Below are positions 44,071 to 55,030 of a stretch of 64,000 nt of DNA, piece by piece. Numbering within the stretch: position 1 is the first letter of the stretch; each line of letters starts with the position of its first letter. The notes under the pieces were generated by a model. That model had not been told where the DNA came from. It ran no database searches and saw only the letters and a program-made list of their open reading frames with translations. Source of the stretch: Varanus komodoensis (lineage: Eukaryota; Chordata; Lepidosauria; Squamata; Varanidae); the NCBI RefSeq assembly GCF_004798865.1, contig NW_025335873.1, forward strand, positions 6,293,945 through 6,357,944, in the 5' to 3' direction. Both the position numbers and the translations under genes were made by a program.

Positions 44071-44489
44071 AGCGGAAGGGAATTGGAAACATTTTGATCC
44101 CACCCATCAGCCAAAGAGCCTCTCAGGGCAGCTCCCCAACCTGTAATATAACGTTTTGTATCCCGGGCTTGCAAGCTGAAATGCATGACACAAAGGGAAA
44201 GGGGTTGGGAAGGAAGAGGGAAAAAACAGACTCAGGTGCAAGTCTTTTATGGTAATGTTCAGCAGGGCTCAGAGTTGGGTGGATGCACAGTGGGAACCTT
44301 GGACTTTCTCTCCCTTTGGGTGGGTAGGCAGAACTGCAAGGAGGAATCGAAAGCTTTTATGCACACAGGATGCGCCCTGTTATTGTCTGATGACCTGCTA
44401 CAGAATTTCTGGAAGAGAATGGGATGTAGGAAGTGAGAGGGAAGCTGCTAGAAATAGCAAAGTAATTGTACCCAGGCACCCAGAAGTAG

Positions 44490-44935
44490 AACCATGTCGG
44501 GTTGGACCAAGTTTGGCATTCTGTTCACTCCATGGCCAGGCAGCTGGCCGCAATTGGCCATGAATCCAGCAGCACCCTGCTGACCATGTTCCCCAGCAAC
44601 AGGTCTACATAACCATTGTGTCTAGTGGCCATGGGCAGCCTTCCCCTCCATGGATCTGACAAATCCCTTTTTCTAGTAGTTCTCAGGAATGGTCATCCGT
44701 ACATCTCATTGAAGTTAATTCTAAAGCTCAGCTGTGCTTCCTTTCCTCTGTCTTGAGTCTCCCACCAAGCAGCTTCATGGGACAACCCCACTGGATTTGA
44801 GGATTATGGGCCTGAGAGAGAGAAATGCCTCCTTGCCCACGTTCTCCATACCATGTATAATTCTGCACACCTCAGTCATGTCTCCCCTTATTGACCATTT
44901 TTCTAAGCTTTCTAAACTTGCTTGCTTCTAAGTAA
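44490..44935 (-). mobile_element. CR1/L3-like repeat, longer copy
   Basis: Plus-strand landmarks: GGTTGGACCAAGTTTGGC, TTCACTCCATGGCC, CCATGGATCTGACAAATCCC, TTCTCCATACCATGTATAATTC and TCAGTCATGTCTCCCCTTATTG, then TTTTTCTAAGCTT. The CATGCATAAT...CATGTCTCCCCTTA path is the reverse complement of a typical reptile/bird CR1 or L3 3' region. Diverged, with no open frame. Confidence 0.65.
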
Positions 44936-44947
44936 GACCAAGTAGGG

Positions 44948-45090
44948 GGTGAATTGACTCCATGAAGGAAGCCACAGCTCTGAACTTAGAAGAGCTAAAA
45001 GAGGTTGTGATAGACAAGACATTTTGGAGGTCTTTCACTCATGGGGTCACCATAAGTAGGGGATGACTTGATAGCATATCACAACAACAA
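44948..45090 (+). mobile_element. L2-like LINE 3' end fragment
   Basis: TGAATTGACTCCATGAAGGA, AGCCACAGCTCTGAACTTAG, ATTTTGGAGGTCTTTCACTC, ATGGGGTCACCATAAGTAGG and GGATGACTTGATAGCATATC, then ACAACAAC: the same ending as 40540-40710 and better preserved. Confidence 0.6.
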
Positions 45091-45685
45091 ATTCGCCAAT
45101 TCGTGGCTGCTAAGGTCTCTGTAGGTATTTTGCCTCCCCACTATCAGCCTAGTTTATTTTTACTTTTTTTAAGAAATTGGGGCAACCCAATCATGGTGAA
45201 ATGAACTTATACAAATACCCGTTATGACTGTGTGCTTGAGGGAAACAAAACGTTGAAAAATTGATGGTATTTGTTATGTTCTGAAGTGTCAAATTGCAGG
45301 ATCATATTCTTTATTTTCATTAATTGGAAATAAGTTATGGTTTGTATTTAATAAGATCTAGTGATGTTGGGATTACTATTGAGGGTTTTGACATTTCAAA
45401 TACTGCTTAATATAGATGAATGTTTCTGTTTATTCATACAAATGTGCATGAGGAATGATGGAAGAGGTTATTATGAGAGGCCTATCTGTATGCATCTAGA
45501 AGAGGTGATTTCCAAGGATGTGTATGAATATTCATCTTTTTGGCACCATTAATTGATGTTTTTAGTGTGTGTATGCAATTTTGCAACAACAACCACAACA
45601 ACAAGAGTCTTGTGAGAGAAAGAAAATCCTGCCAGGAGGCAAAGCCCACAGCAGAACCCAAAGAAAACTTATTTAGTGAGTGATT
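45091..45685. other. Unassigned AT-rich DNA
   Basis: AT-rich, with no repeat family recognised. The 63-aa plus frame (45361-45552) is not supported by splice signals. Confidence 0.3.
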
Positions 45686-45687
45686 AG

Positions 45688-45911
45688 ATTAATATTCCAC
45701 TTTTTCCTTCCGATAAACTCAAAGTGGCTTACGCTATTCTCCTGCTGCTGCTTTCCATCTTGTCCCCACAACAACAACCTGTGAGGTAGGTTTGGCCGAG
45801 AGTCTGGCACTGGCCCAAAGTCACCCAGTTGGTTCTGTGGCTGAGCGGGGACTCGAACCCAGCTCTCCCGAATCCCAGCCTTGCGCTCTTAACCACAACA
45901 CTATTCTGGTT
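45688..45911 (-). mobile_element. MIR-like SINE, copy 4
   Basis: Minus-strand SINE with the tail side at 45688 (TATTCCACTTTTTCCTTCCG), the CAACAACAACCTGTGAGGTAGG middle, a B-box-like GACTCGAACCC (45851-45861) and the TTAACCACAACACTA head. Confidence 0.85.
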
Positions 45912-46484
45912 CTTCCGGGCAGGTGAGCAACTGCCACGGAGAAGGAAAACACCCACAAGAGCTGGATCCGAAAGAACGTTGCAGTACATGAAGCAGAACC
46001 CAAGAAATCAGAGTGATGGGGGAAGCTCATTCAGGTTTTTTAAATACTCTGAGGATTTAAAAAAAAAACCCTGAACAGTTTCCGTCGTAATATTAAAATC
46101 CGAAGTAAAATCACACCTGTCTTGACATCAGCCCTCTTCACAGGAGATGACAGAGTTTGTGTACTTACAAATTCACCCAGTTCAGAAATCCATGCCTCCA
46201 TTAAGTACCGGACTCTGCTGACCTAGGCATTTGGTTCCATCGTATTGCTTTTTTGCTTTGTGGGTGGAAATATCCTGGCTTTTTCTTTTTTCTTTTTACA
46301 CAGGATTCAAGGTGCCTGACAATTAAAATAAAATAAAACATCATCAGAAAGGATAATTATCAACAAAGTGTGGAAAGCAACATAAAAAGCAATGAAAAGA
46401 AGTCAGGTGCAATAATGCAAGTTCTAAACGCTTGAGAGAACTGCGTATGCTTATAATGACTATTATGATGATTGTGATTATTAT

Positions 46485-46712
46485 GTATTATATTGCATTT
46501 AAGCCCTGCTTTTCTTCCTCTTGCAAGGAACCCCAGGTAGCTTACATAGACCTTCCCCACCCCATCATTTCCATGCAACAACCCCATGAGGCAGGTTAGG
46601 CTGAGAGCCTTTGATTGCCTCAAAGTCACCCAGGAAACTTTTCTGACTGAGTGCGGACCAGCACCTTACTCTCCCAATCCCAGTCCAGCACTAACCACAA
46701 TGCCGCACCTTC
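46485..46712 (-). mobile_element. MIR-like SINE, copy 5
   Basis: Same family, inverted relative to the next copy: ATTGCATTTAAGCCCTGCTT (tail side), AACCCCATGAGGCAGGTTAG and CTAACCACAATGCCGCACC (head side). It is more diverged than copy 6. Confidence 0.8.
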
Positions 46713-46736
46713 TATTGTAGCCCCTGGTGCTTAAAA

Positions 46737-46999
46737 CAGTGTGGTGTAGTGGTTAAGAGCATGGGACTGGGACTCAGGCGATCCGGGTTCGAGTCCCCGC
46801 TTGGCCATGGAGCCCACTGGGTGACTTCGGGCCGGTCACAGACTCTCAGCCCAACCTACCTCACAGGGTTGCTGTTGTGGGGATAAGATGGAGGAGGAGA
46901 ATGATGTAAGCTGCCTTGAGCCCTTTGTAGGAAAAAGGCAGGATATAAATTGAAGAATAAATTAAATAAACAAATAAACAAATAAATAAATAAAAATAA
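46737..46999 (+). mobile_element. MIR-like SINE, copy 6, best preserved
   Basis: AGTGTGGTGTAGTGGTTAAG (A-box region), a perfect B-box-type GGTTCGAGTCC (46787-46797), GAGCCCACTGGGTGACTTCG, CCTACCTCACAGGGTTGCTG, GGAGGAGAATGATGTAAGCT and GCAGGATATAAATTGAAG, then an A-rich AAATAAAC tail. It stands head-to-head with copy 5, only about 24 bp apart. Confidence 0.9.
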
Positions 47000-47047
47000 A
47001 ACAGAGCAGCCAAGATGAAGGTGCACTAACTGAACGGACTACTACAT

Positions 47048-47181
47048 GGGAGAACCCTTGAGGGTGTTCAAAGACAGGCTGGACGTGGACATGGTGGGCA
47101 TGTCATAAGCGGAGCCGGCTGGAGCCGGGGGTCAGACTAGATGGCCCGGGAGACCCCCTCTGACTCACTCTGTTTCTATGT
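47048..47181 (+). mobile_element. CR1 LINE 3' end, copy 8
   Basis: GAGGGTGTTCAAAGACAGGC, ACATGGTGGGCATGTCATAA (end of ORF2), GGGGGTCAGACTAGATGGCC and ACTCACTCTGTTTCTATGTG. A 130-bp 5'-truncated piece of the main subfamily. Confidence 0.9.
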
Positions 47182-47808
47182 GGATTTGCATGCTGAAGAT
47201 CTCTTTTGGTCCCTGATTTGGTCCCTGGCATCAAAACCTATGAAGATCAGATAGCAGGAGATGGGAGAAGCCCGCCTAGTCCAAGACCTTGGCCAGTTGC
47301 CACCACTTGGAGCAGAAACTGGGGCTTAACCATCTCGCCTTGTGGGTATGAGGCTTTTTGCTGTGTTGCTCTGAGCATCCATGGGTGCAGGAAGCCCTTC
47401 CCCAGCGGTGCAGTTCGGTATTTTTCCACAGCCCTCTTTGGATGGCAAGACATCATATTTCACTCACCACAAAAGGGGGTATAGCCTGCTGCTTTGCAAG
47501 GGCCTGCTGTTCTGCAGAACGGGGCCATGCAGTCCTGCTCCAAAGCTGCAAGGTGCCCAGAGGTGCCGCGGCACAACTGGGTGGATACACATGTTTCAAA
47601 GAAATACATGAAGTCCTGCCCTGAGGGCCCGGCTGCCCCTGCCTAGATACTTTCTCTGTTTGGGTACCCTCACACAAAAAGGGTTCAAAAGCGACGCACT
47701 GAGCTCCGGGCTGCACCTGTGACGAGCCAGCTCTCCCTGCCCCTTTCCCCACCCATGGCAGGAGACTCTTGTTTCTGGAAAGCTGTTGGAGAAACCTCCT
47801 CGCTGGTG
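47182..47808. other. Unassigned DNA
   Basis: No supported feature. Confidence 0.3.
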
Positions 47809-47811
47809 GAC

Positions 47812-48107
47812 CAAGAGAGAGACCTGTTCTCCCCTGCAGAGGAAGGCAGAACGCGCTCCAACGGAGCCAAGCTCAGGGAGCCAAGGTTCAGTTTGGATGC
47901 CAGGAAGCACTTCCTGATGGTTAGGACCCCGAGGGTGTGGAATGGGCTTCCACGGGGGGTCGTTGAGGCCCCACCGGTGAGGGTGTTCGAGGATAGGCTG
48001 GGCGTCCACATGGTGGGCATGTCGTGAGCGGAGCCGGCTGAAGCCGGGGGTCAGACTAGATGGCCCGGGAGACCCCTTCCGACTCCCTCTGTTTCTATGT
48101 TTCTAAC
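47812..48107 (+). mobile_element. CR1 LINE 3' end with open ORF2 end, copy 9
   Basis: From RDLFSPAEEGRTRSNGAKLR through RVWNGLPRGVVEAPPVRV to MVGMS and TGA, the ORF2 end is uninterrupted. The short 3' UTR ends TTTCTATGTTTCTA. Low visible decay marks it as one of the youngest copies here. Confidence 0.92.
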
Positions 48108-48177
48108 TTCTGCTTAAGTCCTGCTTCCTGTTAATTGGAGAGCCCTTCGTTTGGCCTCAGCCTTCCTACCATTTACC

Positions 48178-48440
48178 TCACGCCTTGTGCCGCCTCCTGC
48201 CCCACCCCCGCCCTGCCCCGCCCTGCCCCACCCCCGCCCAATGGTTGCCCTTGTGTTCACAGCACATGAGCCGCCTAAAGATTCCAGCACCTTCCACCGC
48301 CTTTCAATTTGGCGACGCCTCAAGTAGCTCCAGCCTCCGGCCGCCACTCCAGTGGCCGAAGCCCGACTTCTGTGCCGGGTTGGAGACATCGCGGCTTCCG
48401 CTCGGTCGGGCTAAACGGAGCTTCGGAGACTTTGCTTGGC
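48178..48440. promoter_or_regulatory. Small CpG-rich segment with GC boxes
   Basis: Roughly two dozen CpGs in about 260 bp, including a tandem CCCCGCCCTG/CCCCGCCCA array (48206-48240) of Sp1-type GC boxes. It directly precedes the AT-richer candidate element at 48.4-48.97 kb. It could be a minor promoter or CpG-island-like enhancer. No 5' exon was identified. Confidence 0.4.
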
Positions 48441-48970
48441 TGCACATTGTTTTTAATCTCTAATGTTCCGCAAAACGGCATGTCAGAAACCGTTCCGGCC
48501 TCTTCCCGTAATGATATCTCTCCGAGCCAGAAGAGGCTCATTCTTCCTTGGGCTTCTCACCACGGGGTCAAAGTCTCTCGTGACTTGGCATCTCCCTTTG
48601 CTTGTCTTTGTTTAGTTTTCCCCATTAGCATCTCCCCAAAGCTGTTCTCCCATCAGGACTGATTTGGTCAACTGTCGCTGCCTGCATGCCTCAGCCTGCT
48701 TGGGAAAGTCTGCCTTCGAAATCGCTTGCTAGGGAAAAAAATCGATGCAACATAATTAATGGGATTATACCCTAAGCCTCTGATGTGACGCATCTGCAAA
48801 GATGGCAAGTGTGATTCTGGCATATTTAACTCGGGCACTGCCAGCAGGAATAAGGATTAATCGTACAGAGGCAAGCGCAGCCCACGACGTAAGATAAATG
48901 CAGTCCACCAGTCTTGAGTGATGACATAACAGGTGATGGATAAATTTCTTCTTTTTGTTGCCCAGGAGTG
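48400..48970. promoter_or_regulatory. Candidate conserved non-coding block, 48.4-48.97 kb
   Basis: Repeat-free, with CATTGTTTTTAATC, CCGTAATGATATC, CCCCATTAGC, AACATAATTAATGGGATTATACC (paired homeodomain cores), GTGACGCATC, ATAAGGATTAATCG and GTAAGATAAATG. CpGs are retained in several places (TCGCGGC, TTCCGCAAAACGG, ACCGTTCCGG, TCTCCGAGC, ATCGATGC, CACGACG). It has the look of a deeply conserved developmental element; unaligned. Confidence 0.48.
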
Positions 48971-48998
48971 AGGTTTCAGCAAGGGGAGGCATAGAAAT

Positions 48999-48999
<1 letters not shown>

Positions 49000-49053
<54 letters not shown>
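49000..49053 (+). repeat. (AAT)n microsatellite
   Basis: About 18 uninterrupted AAT units. Confidence 0.96.
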
Positions 49054-49056
<3 letters not shown>

Positions 49057-50094
49057 GCCAGAGGTTGGCAGTACTTTGGACTTGTGCCTTCTAATGTTTC
49101 ATAGGCAGAAATGGACTATGCTGCAAACGTTTTCTATTCTTATGGTAAATGTTACAACCTCACAATAGTTATTGCTCAAAACTCTGCTCCGGGTTTTTCT
49201 GTGCTTCCACAAGTCCTTGTCCCTACCAATTTTTAAGATGAGAAGGTCTTGGTTTAAGGCTTCCCCATCCCGATGCCCTCCAGGGTCGCGGGACTACATA
49301 TGCCATCCTCTTCAGAGGCAAAAAATGCAGTCCGCATAGGAACAATTATTTCCCAGGGATGATAGAATAAAGACGGACCATTTCGAAACAGAACATTTCA
49401 ACCACAGTTCTTTCTTGGTTTTAATGGTTTACCGCTTATTGAGTCAATGTGGCAGTTAGGTGCAAGCCCTGTCGTCCCCTGCCATTAAAAGTTCCCTCAC
49501 CCTTCGTTTTCTTATGCTTAGTACACTGCTGGTTTACTGAAATGGAATCTTGGATGCTTTTTTATCTTCAGAAACTTGGATATTAAAGTGCCCCGTGCAT
49601 AGACTGGAAATTGCTGTGGGCTCTGTGTACTTCTTGGTCTATTCGTTTGATTGAATATGCTTTTTCTAGCTGGGGCATCTCCCTTGCAGTGGGTGAAACA
49701 TTCCTCATTTTTGGGAAATACTCTCTTGGTACTGCAGTACCAATAGCATGCATGGAAGTATTGAAGGGAAGTTTTTAACCTCATCGACACACACATTAAC
49801 ACACAGGCACATTTTCAGGTTGTGTCTGTTTGGCTCCAGTATCACCTTTCCCACCCTAGAGCCTTCCATAGCAATTGTACCCCAGGTGGATTCAGGCTGT
49901 GGAAAATGGGACAGAGAGCCCAATGGATCTGCAGAACATCCATTTGGGGTGAAATTATACAGGTAATTTGGGGGTTGAAAGAAGTTCTGCAGCCTGGTCA
50001 TAGAAAGTCCCCGTTTTCCAACACCATGCTCACTCTGTCCCTATTTTGCAATTTTTCACCAGAGAGAAATTTATATTTATAATGTTTTTCTCTG
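49054..50094. other. Unassigned DNA
   Basis: No supported feature. Confidence 0.3.
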
Positions 50095-50096
50095 GT

Positions 50097-50238
50097 TGAA
50101 GCCCCATCGGTGCGGGTGTTCAAGGATAGGCTGGACATGCACATGGTGGGCATATCGTGAGCGGGGCTGGCTGGAGCCGGGGGTCAGACTAGATGGCCCA
50201 GGAGACCCCTTCTGACTCAGTTTCCATGTTTCTATATG
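50097..50238 (+). mobile_element. CR1 LINE 3' end, copy 10
   Basis: GAAGCCCCATCGGTGCGGGT, TTCAAGGATAGGCTGGACAT, the ATCGTGA ORF2 end, GGGGGTCAGACTAGATGGCC and TCCATGTTTCTAT. Main subfamily, about 140 bp. Confidence 0.9.
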
Positions 50239-51148
50239 CATTACTTATGCACTCATTGACTGAATCTTTCTACAGTTTAGAAATGTGCAGTTTTCTTCGT
50301 ACTTTTTTCAAATTCCCCGTACTAATGGATGGATCTTTGTTTATCCCACAGAAGCACGAGCTGTGTTCAAGCGTGTGTCCAGTTTTAGTATGTCTGGATT
50401 TGGTAAGTTCATGAACCCATCCCACAAATCTCACGCCCAGTAAAGAAGCACAGGAGGGGAGAGCTGGATGGCAAAATATATTTGCCCCTTATTCCCTGCC
50501 TTGATAATCTGCTTCCAACTGCTGGGTGATAATGAGCAACTTACTGTACATATCCTCTCTCGACCGCCAAGAGATGGGAGTGCATCTCAGCTGAGAAGGT
50601 TATTAGATTATCAGCAGAATAGAGCTGCTAAGAATCCATTGGGGCACAATCAACATCATGTTGTTCTTGACTTCCACGTGGTGTTGATGATCCCAGAGAA
50701 GGAAAGATGGCAGATTGTTGCTAAAATGCTGATGGCTTTGGTGGAGCATAAAGCTTGGCAATGGACAGAGAATATGGAATCAATGCTCCAGTGCAACCAC
50801 AAAGAGGAAAAAGAAAAGACATTTATTAGGCCTGTGTTTGGATATTTGTTGGGGGATGCCCAGCTTTCTGAGTCCTCTGGATTAATCACATGCTGCGATG
50901 CTGAAGTGATGGAATGCACGTTTTCTATTTGTTGGGAGGTTATTGCTCAGGGCAGCATTCAGAAGCAGTATTCTCCATTTCTGGGATCCCATCCAGTCAG
51001 GGATCACAGTCTGAGAGAGCATAATCCATTCTTCTGCTGCCCTCAGCAACTGGCGTCCTTGGGAAATGGATGAGGTCAAGCAACCTTACATGGCCTGTGC
51101 TGATTCCTGCCATGCCTGATCCCCATGGTCTAAACAAACAACCATCTG
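50239..51148 (+). other. Unassigned; contains a 201-aa open frame
   Basis: The frame 50468-51073 is open for 201 codons, with a roughly basic N-terminal third (SRPPRDGSASQLRRLLDY) and segments such as PVFGYLLGDAQLSESS. I recognise no domain, promoter, splice signal or flanking homology. A frame of this length is expected about once by chance in 64 kb at this base composition, so it is not called as a gene. Confidence 0.25.
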
Positions 51149-51149
51149 G

Positions 51150-51150
<1 letters not shown>

Positions 51151-51182
<32 letters not shown>
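51151..51182 (+). repeat. (GATT)n microsatellite
   Basis: Eight uninterrupted GATT units. Confidence 0.95.
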
Positions 51183-51655
51183 TACTGGTATGTTGATAAC
51201 TATTCCAATATCTTTGCACATGTTTACCCAACTGGTTATCCCCTATGTGATCAATCTGAGCAGTATTACCCTCACACTAATTTAGATTTGTTTGCCATTT
51301 GTGATGCCTCACTTAGGAAAGTCTAATTGGCTACCTCTGACTGTGATGTCGGGGCCCTCAAAATGTGTTCCCAGATTGGCTGGGACTATCTGGGGAAACA
51401 AACTCCAAATGAGGAAAGAAGAGGGTGTCAGAGAAGCAACAGATGGTGTAGAGTGAAGTTGGAAAGAAGGCAGGGGCTGAGAGACTCTGACCTGGGGTCC
51501 CAGCCTATCTCTCTGGCATTTTTCAGCCCATTCTAAAGGCTGAAATGCCTCTTTTGACTTCATTCCTGGCAGTAAGATACTTAAGCTACTTTTAAAATAA
51601 TAATTTGGCTCTGTCTGACCTGGATAATTTTTCTGAAATAGGATTTGTCCCTCTG
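51183..51655. other. Unassigned DNA
   Basis: No supported feature. Confidence 0.3.
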
Positions 51656-51662
51656 TCTGAAA

Positions 51663-51893
51663 GAAGAGGTGTGGAGGTTAAGTGGCAGGTGATCTGGATT
51701 CTAGTCCTCGCTTGGTCATGGAGCCAACTGGGTGACTTTGGACCATTCATGGACACTCAGCTCAGCCTCCCTCACAGGGTTGTTGTTGTGGAGATAAGAC
51801 TGAGAGCAGGAGGAGTAGAATGATCTAAGCGGTTTTGTAAGACAAAAAGCAGGGTGTAAAGCCAACAAATAAGTAAACAAAATAAAGATGTTT
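51663..51893 (+). mobile_element. MIR-like SINE, copy 7
   Basis: A diverged head (GAGGTTAAGTGGCAGGTGAT), then GGATTCTAGTCC in the B-box position, GGTCATGGAGCCAACTGGG, CCTCCCTCACAGGGTTGTTG, TTGTGGAGATAAGACTG, a GCAGGGTGTAAA tail and AAATAAGTAAAC. Confidence 0.8.
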
Positions 51894-53745
51894 CAGCAGC
51901 TGGGTCATGAAGGAACTATTGTGTCTCACCAAAAGCACTGGTTTTGTCCTTGACGGTGGGATGGGAAAACCTTGGTCCTGCCTTAAAGAAACACAAAAAT
52001 GGTACACAAAGACTCAGGGACCTGGAGCAACAAAGGAAGAAATTCACTTTTAAGCTGCCCCAGCATCCTGGTCTGCTTAATTCATAACCATGCCTGCTGA
52101 AAGCACACGGAATATACACAGAGTGGGTCAGGTGTGAAGGGCAGGCCTTTGCACTCTTTTCCTTTGACCTCTTTAAAATGCGCAGTAGTGGGGCCGTGAT
52201 CCATTTTGAAGATGCAAAGCAAAAACAGCACACAGCAGTGCCATTCACAACAGCTTCAACTTGCAGGGATTCTGTAGCAGGTTTCTCAGCCTGCACCCAT
52301 TGTAAACCGATGAATGAGAACCTCTTCTGAAGAGTTTTGTTCCTGAAGTCCTCGCTTTCACTCGGCATTACATTCAGGCACCTTTCCTCCATGGCTGTGT
52401 TTTGCGAATGAGCAGAAAAACGCAGGTGTTTGGCTGGGGTCGGTGCTGAGTGGGCGTTGCTGGATACTGCAGGCCTTGAAGCCAGAGGCCGGAGAATCTG
52501 CCAGGGGCTTTCCATGCCAAAAGAGCAGCTGCAGCTCTGTGGGGCAGTGGCAGCTTTGCCCCAGTTTCAGCCCACTGGCTCTCCAGTTAAAAGAATTGGG
52601 AGGAGGCGGTCCTGCCTGCCACCGTGGCATGTTGCTATCGGTGGCTAGCAGACCAGCTCTGGGGCATGCTCACCCCCTGCCTGCAAGGGAGAACAGAAAT
52701 GGCACTGTGTTGTGTGCCCACAAGCCTTTCTCTTCCTGTCTTTGTTCTTATTGTTGTTACAGTGCATTTATGTCCTGGCTCCTTTACTCTCTCTTTCTTG
52801 ATTGGATCTCACACTTGGGGTGCTCCCACAGGACAGTCCTTAATGCACCACTGTCCCTCTCTGTCGTTCTTGTGGTATGCATGGATGTTAAGGAAAGGTA
52901 GAGCATGGCAGTGAAATCAGATAGCGACGGTTACTAGTGTAAGTTTTATGAGCATGGCCTAAGTGGTTTTCAGCCAAAGCCTGATGAATGTACTTGTGTG
53001 ATAAGTGTCTTTGCAGATCTCATCTGCCAATGCACCGTCTGCCACTGCTGCTCGGTGATAAGCTCGTGCATTCGCAGAGGACAGCTATGCAGCCATTGCA
53101 TCCGCTCCCTGCTCCCCACCAGGGCCGTCTCTTTCCGATGGCTCCTTGACCTACAGAAGAGCAGGTGCCACAGAGGGAAACATTTTGTGCCAGCCGTGTC
53201 CTTCAATCACAGTCGCACGATCCCCTCCCCAAAGTCAGTGCGGTCACTGTAGCATGCCAGAGAGAAGCGGGCCATGATGAATCGTACGATGCATCCAGCA
53301 TTTCCCTGCGTCAGACCCAGCTCTGAGAAGCCTGTGTGTTCTCTTCCCTTTCTCTGGAGTACTGGTGCAATCTCTGCTTGCAACCCCTAAGAGGCCCATA
53401 GGTCTAAGTTTAGGGGGCTGCACAACAGCATCTTGCCCAACCTTCAGAAAGGAAGCCCCAACATGGAATGCCATGTTCCTCGCTAAACCAGGCAGAATAT
53501 ACGGCAGTTGAGTGGCTGGTGGCAGTCAGAGTCTCATTTTGCAGGGCTGCAACCTCTACCTCTCATCTCCAATGGTTGTGGAAGGCTGGGGCTCATGGAA
53601 ATGGTAGTACAACATCATCTGAAAGGTCAGAAGTTGGCCACCGTCATAAGACTCTGCGTTCTAACATACTTTCTGCACACCACACATGGTTTTATGCACA
53701 GGTCCCATGTCTCCCATGGCTTGCCTTTTTCACCAAGCTAAATGT
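51894..53745. other. Unassigned DNA
   Basis: No element recognised over 1.85 kb. Overlapping frames near 52.4-52.9 kb on both strands (152 aa plus, 199 aa minus) have no domain and no credible exon boundaries. Confidence 0.35.
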
Positions 53746-53749
53746 CAGA

Positions 53750-54218
53750 ACATATTGGCAATATGATAATCCATAATATGACAATCCATGGTGGTCTGTT
53801 GTGTTATCTGAACACAGATGTGTCAATTCAACATGGTATGTTTGCTCTTTAGAAACCATGATCATGCCTTGCGTGATGGTTTCTGTGTACCACCATGGCT
53901 TATCTGAACTTCACATCATGGTTTCCATGGTCCTGGTGTGCAGTTACCACAGATTCGCCGGGAAAGAGTGGCAACTGTAGGGACAACTCCAGCCATCCAG
54001 CCTCTGTGTGGAGCAATGAGGGAGAAGCAGGTGACGTGGGCAGGACGAGATGCACCTCAGGGAGAATGTCGGTTGTGGATGCATGCCAGCATTGGGTGGA
54101 CTGAGTGTGAAGGATGGAAACCATGATAATGTAGGAACCACCTGATCCTTTGTCAGATGGATGATGGCAAAGCACCATGAACCATGGTAACCACTCATCA
54201 TCTGAACACAGCCATTGA
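53750..54218 (+). mobile_element. hAT-like non-autonomous DNA element, copy 5
   Basis: It is colinear with 21170-21615: GGTCTGTTGTGTTATCTGAA, CATGGTATGTTTGCTCTT, AACCATGATCATGCC, GATGGTTTCTGTGTACCACC, GGTCCTGGTGTGCAGTTACC and GGAAACCATGATAATGTAGGAACC, with a terminal CATCATCTGAACACAGCC mirroring the left side. CATGG words occur throughout. Confidence 0.6.
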
Positions 54219-54474
54219 AAACCTTTCTCCACATGGCAGCTGCTCCAGCCCTTTCGTCCTTTGCCTTGAGAGGTTCTGCCTGTTTTCCAACTCCTTTTAA
54301 ACATGCAATTAATCATTACCTGCCCACAAATGGGCCTTTTCTCCAGCTGGCGGGGCTTGATGACAACCAGAAGGGGCAGAATCTAGCTCAGGCTCATGGC
54401 ACTATGATGGCCCGTTCACGCTGACTCTTTTTTGCTCTCCAGACACGACAGGGTCCTCCAAAAAACTTACTCAC

Positions 54475-54601
54475 CTCACACACTTTGATGGCCTCCACAG
54501 TTGCTTCTTTCCAGTCATTACCAAACCTGGACAAGATTTTAATGAGGCCAGAGGTCCACGAATGAAATAAGCACAAGGTCGTGGAACCATCTAAACGAAA
54601 C
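54475..54601 (-). CDS. Internal coding exon, 127 bp, protein unidentified
   Basis: On the minus strand an acceptor (CATATATTTTTCATTAG) is followed by one base and 42 open codons, then GAG and a consensus donor GTGAGTAAG. The deduced peptide starts FRLDGSTTLCLFHSWTSG and ends RFGNDWKEATVEAIKVCE. It is amphipathic with a plausible C-terminal helix (WKEATVEAIKVCE), and its composition is that of a globular protein. The upstream intron would be phase 2 and the downstream intron phase 0. The other registers contain stops, and the frame is the only one that spans both splice sites. I do not recognise the protein and give no symbol. No second exon of the same gene was identified, so adjacent introns would be large. 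It sits between a DNA-transposon copy and an AT-rich candidate regulatory block. A pseudogene or chance exon remains possible. Confidence 0.6.
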
Positions 54602-55030
54602 CTAATGAAAAATATATGCTTTCACTCCCATGTGCCATCTCATTTTCACATCTCACAAATTACTTCTGTTAATGCTGCACCCTGCTCTCAATGACTTCAG
54701 ACACTGAACTTTTGAGTCTTTGTCACTTCATCCGGCACTGAGTAATTCCATACCAGAAGTCTGACATTTCCATTTGGCTAAGAAAAGAAAGAGAGAGAAA
54801 GAGAGATAAATTGATTAAAATTCAACAGGCATGGAGCGTTCAGCTTTTAAAGGTCGGTGAATCCAGATGATCAACTGTAAAATAATTCAACATTTAGAGA
54901 GGTGAGGGAGATGGACAGAGCAGCAAAAAGGGGAAAGCGTTCTTCTCTTTCACTGGCCAGATATTAACAGAAGAACCATTATAGCAACCAGTGCAATTAA
55001 AATCTAGCTAACAGACAAACTGTCTTGTGA
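54602..55030. promoter_or_regulatory. AT-rich intronic block next to the exon
   Basis: Repeat-free sequence just upstream of the minus-strand exon, with TTCTGTTAATGC, GAGTAATTCC, TAAATTGATTAAAATTC and GTAAAATAATTCAAC words and a short GA-rich run near 54788-54808. It holds the likely branch-point and polypyrimidine region of the exon and may include regulatory sequence. Confidence 0.3.

Noticed and set aside
46737-46830. tRNA gene at the head of the SINE
   Set aside because: A and B boxes are present but no cloverleaf acceptor stem closes, and the sequence continues into a SINE body.
50468-51073. 201-codon plus-strand open frame as a possible gene
   Set aside because: No domain, start context, splice sites or repeat homology recognised. 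One such frame is expected by chance in 64 kb searched in six frames at this base composition. Kept as unassigned.
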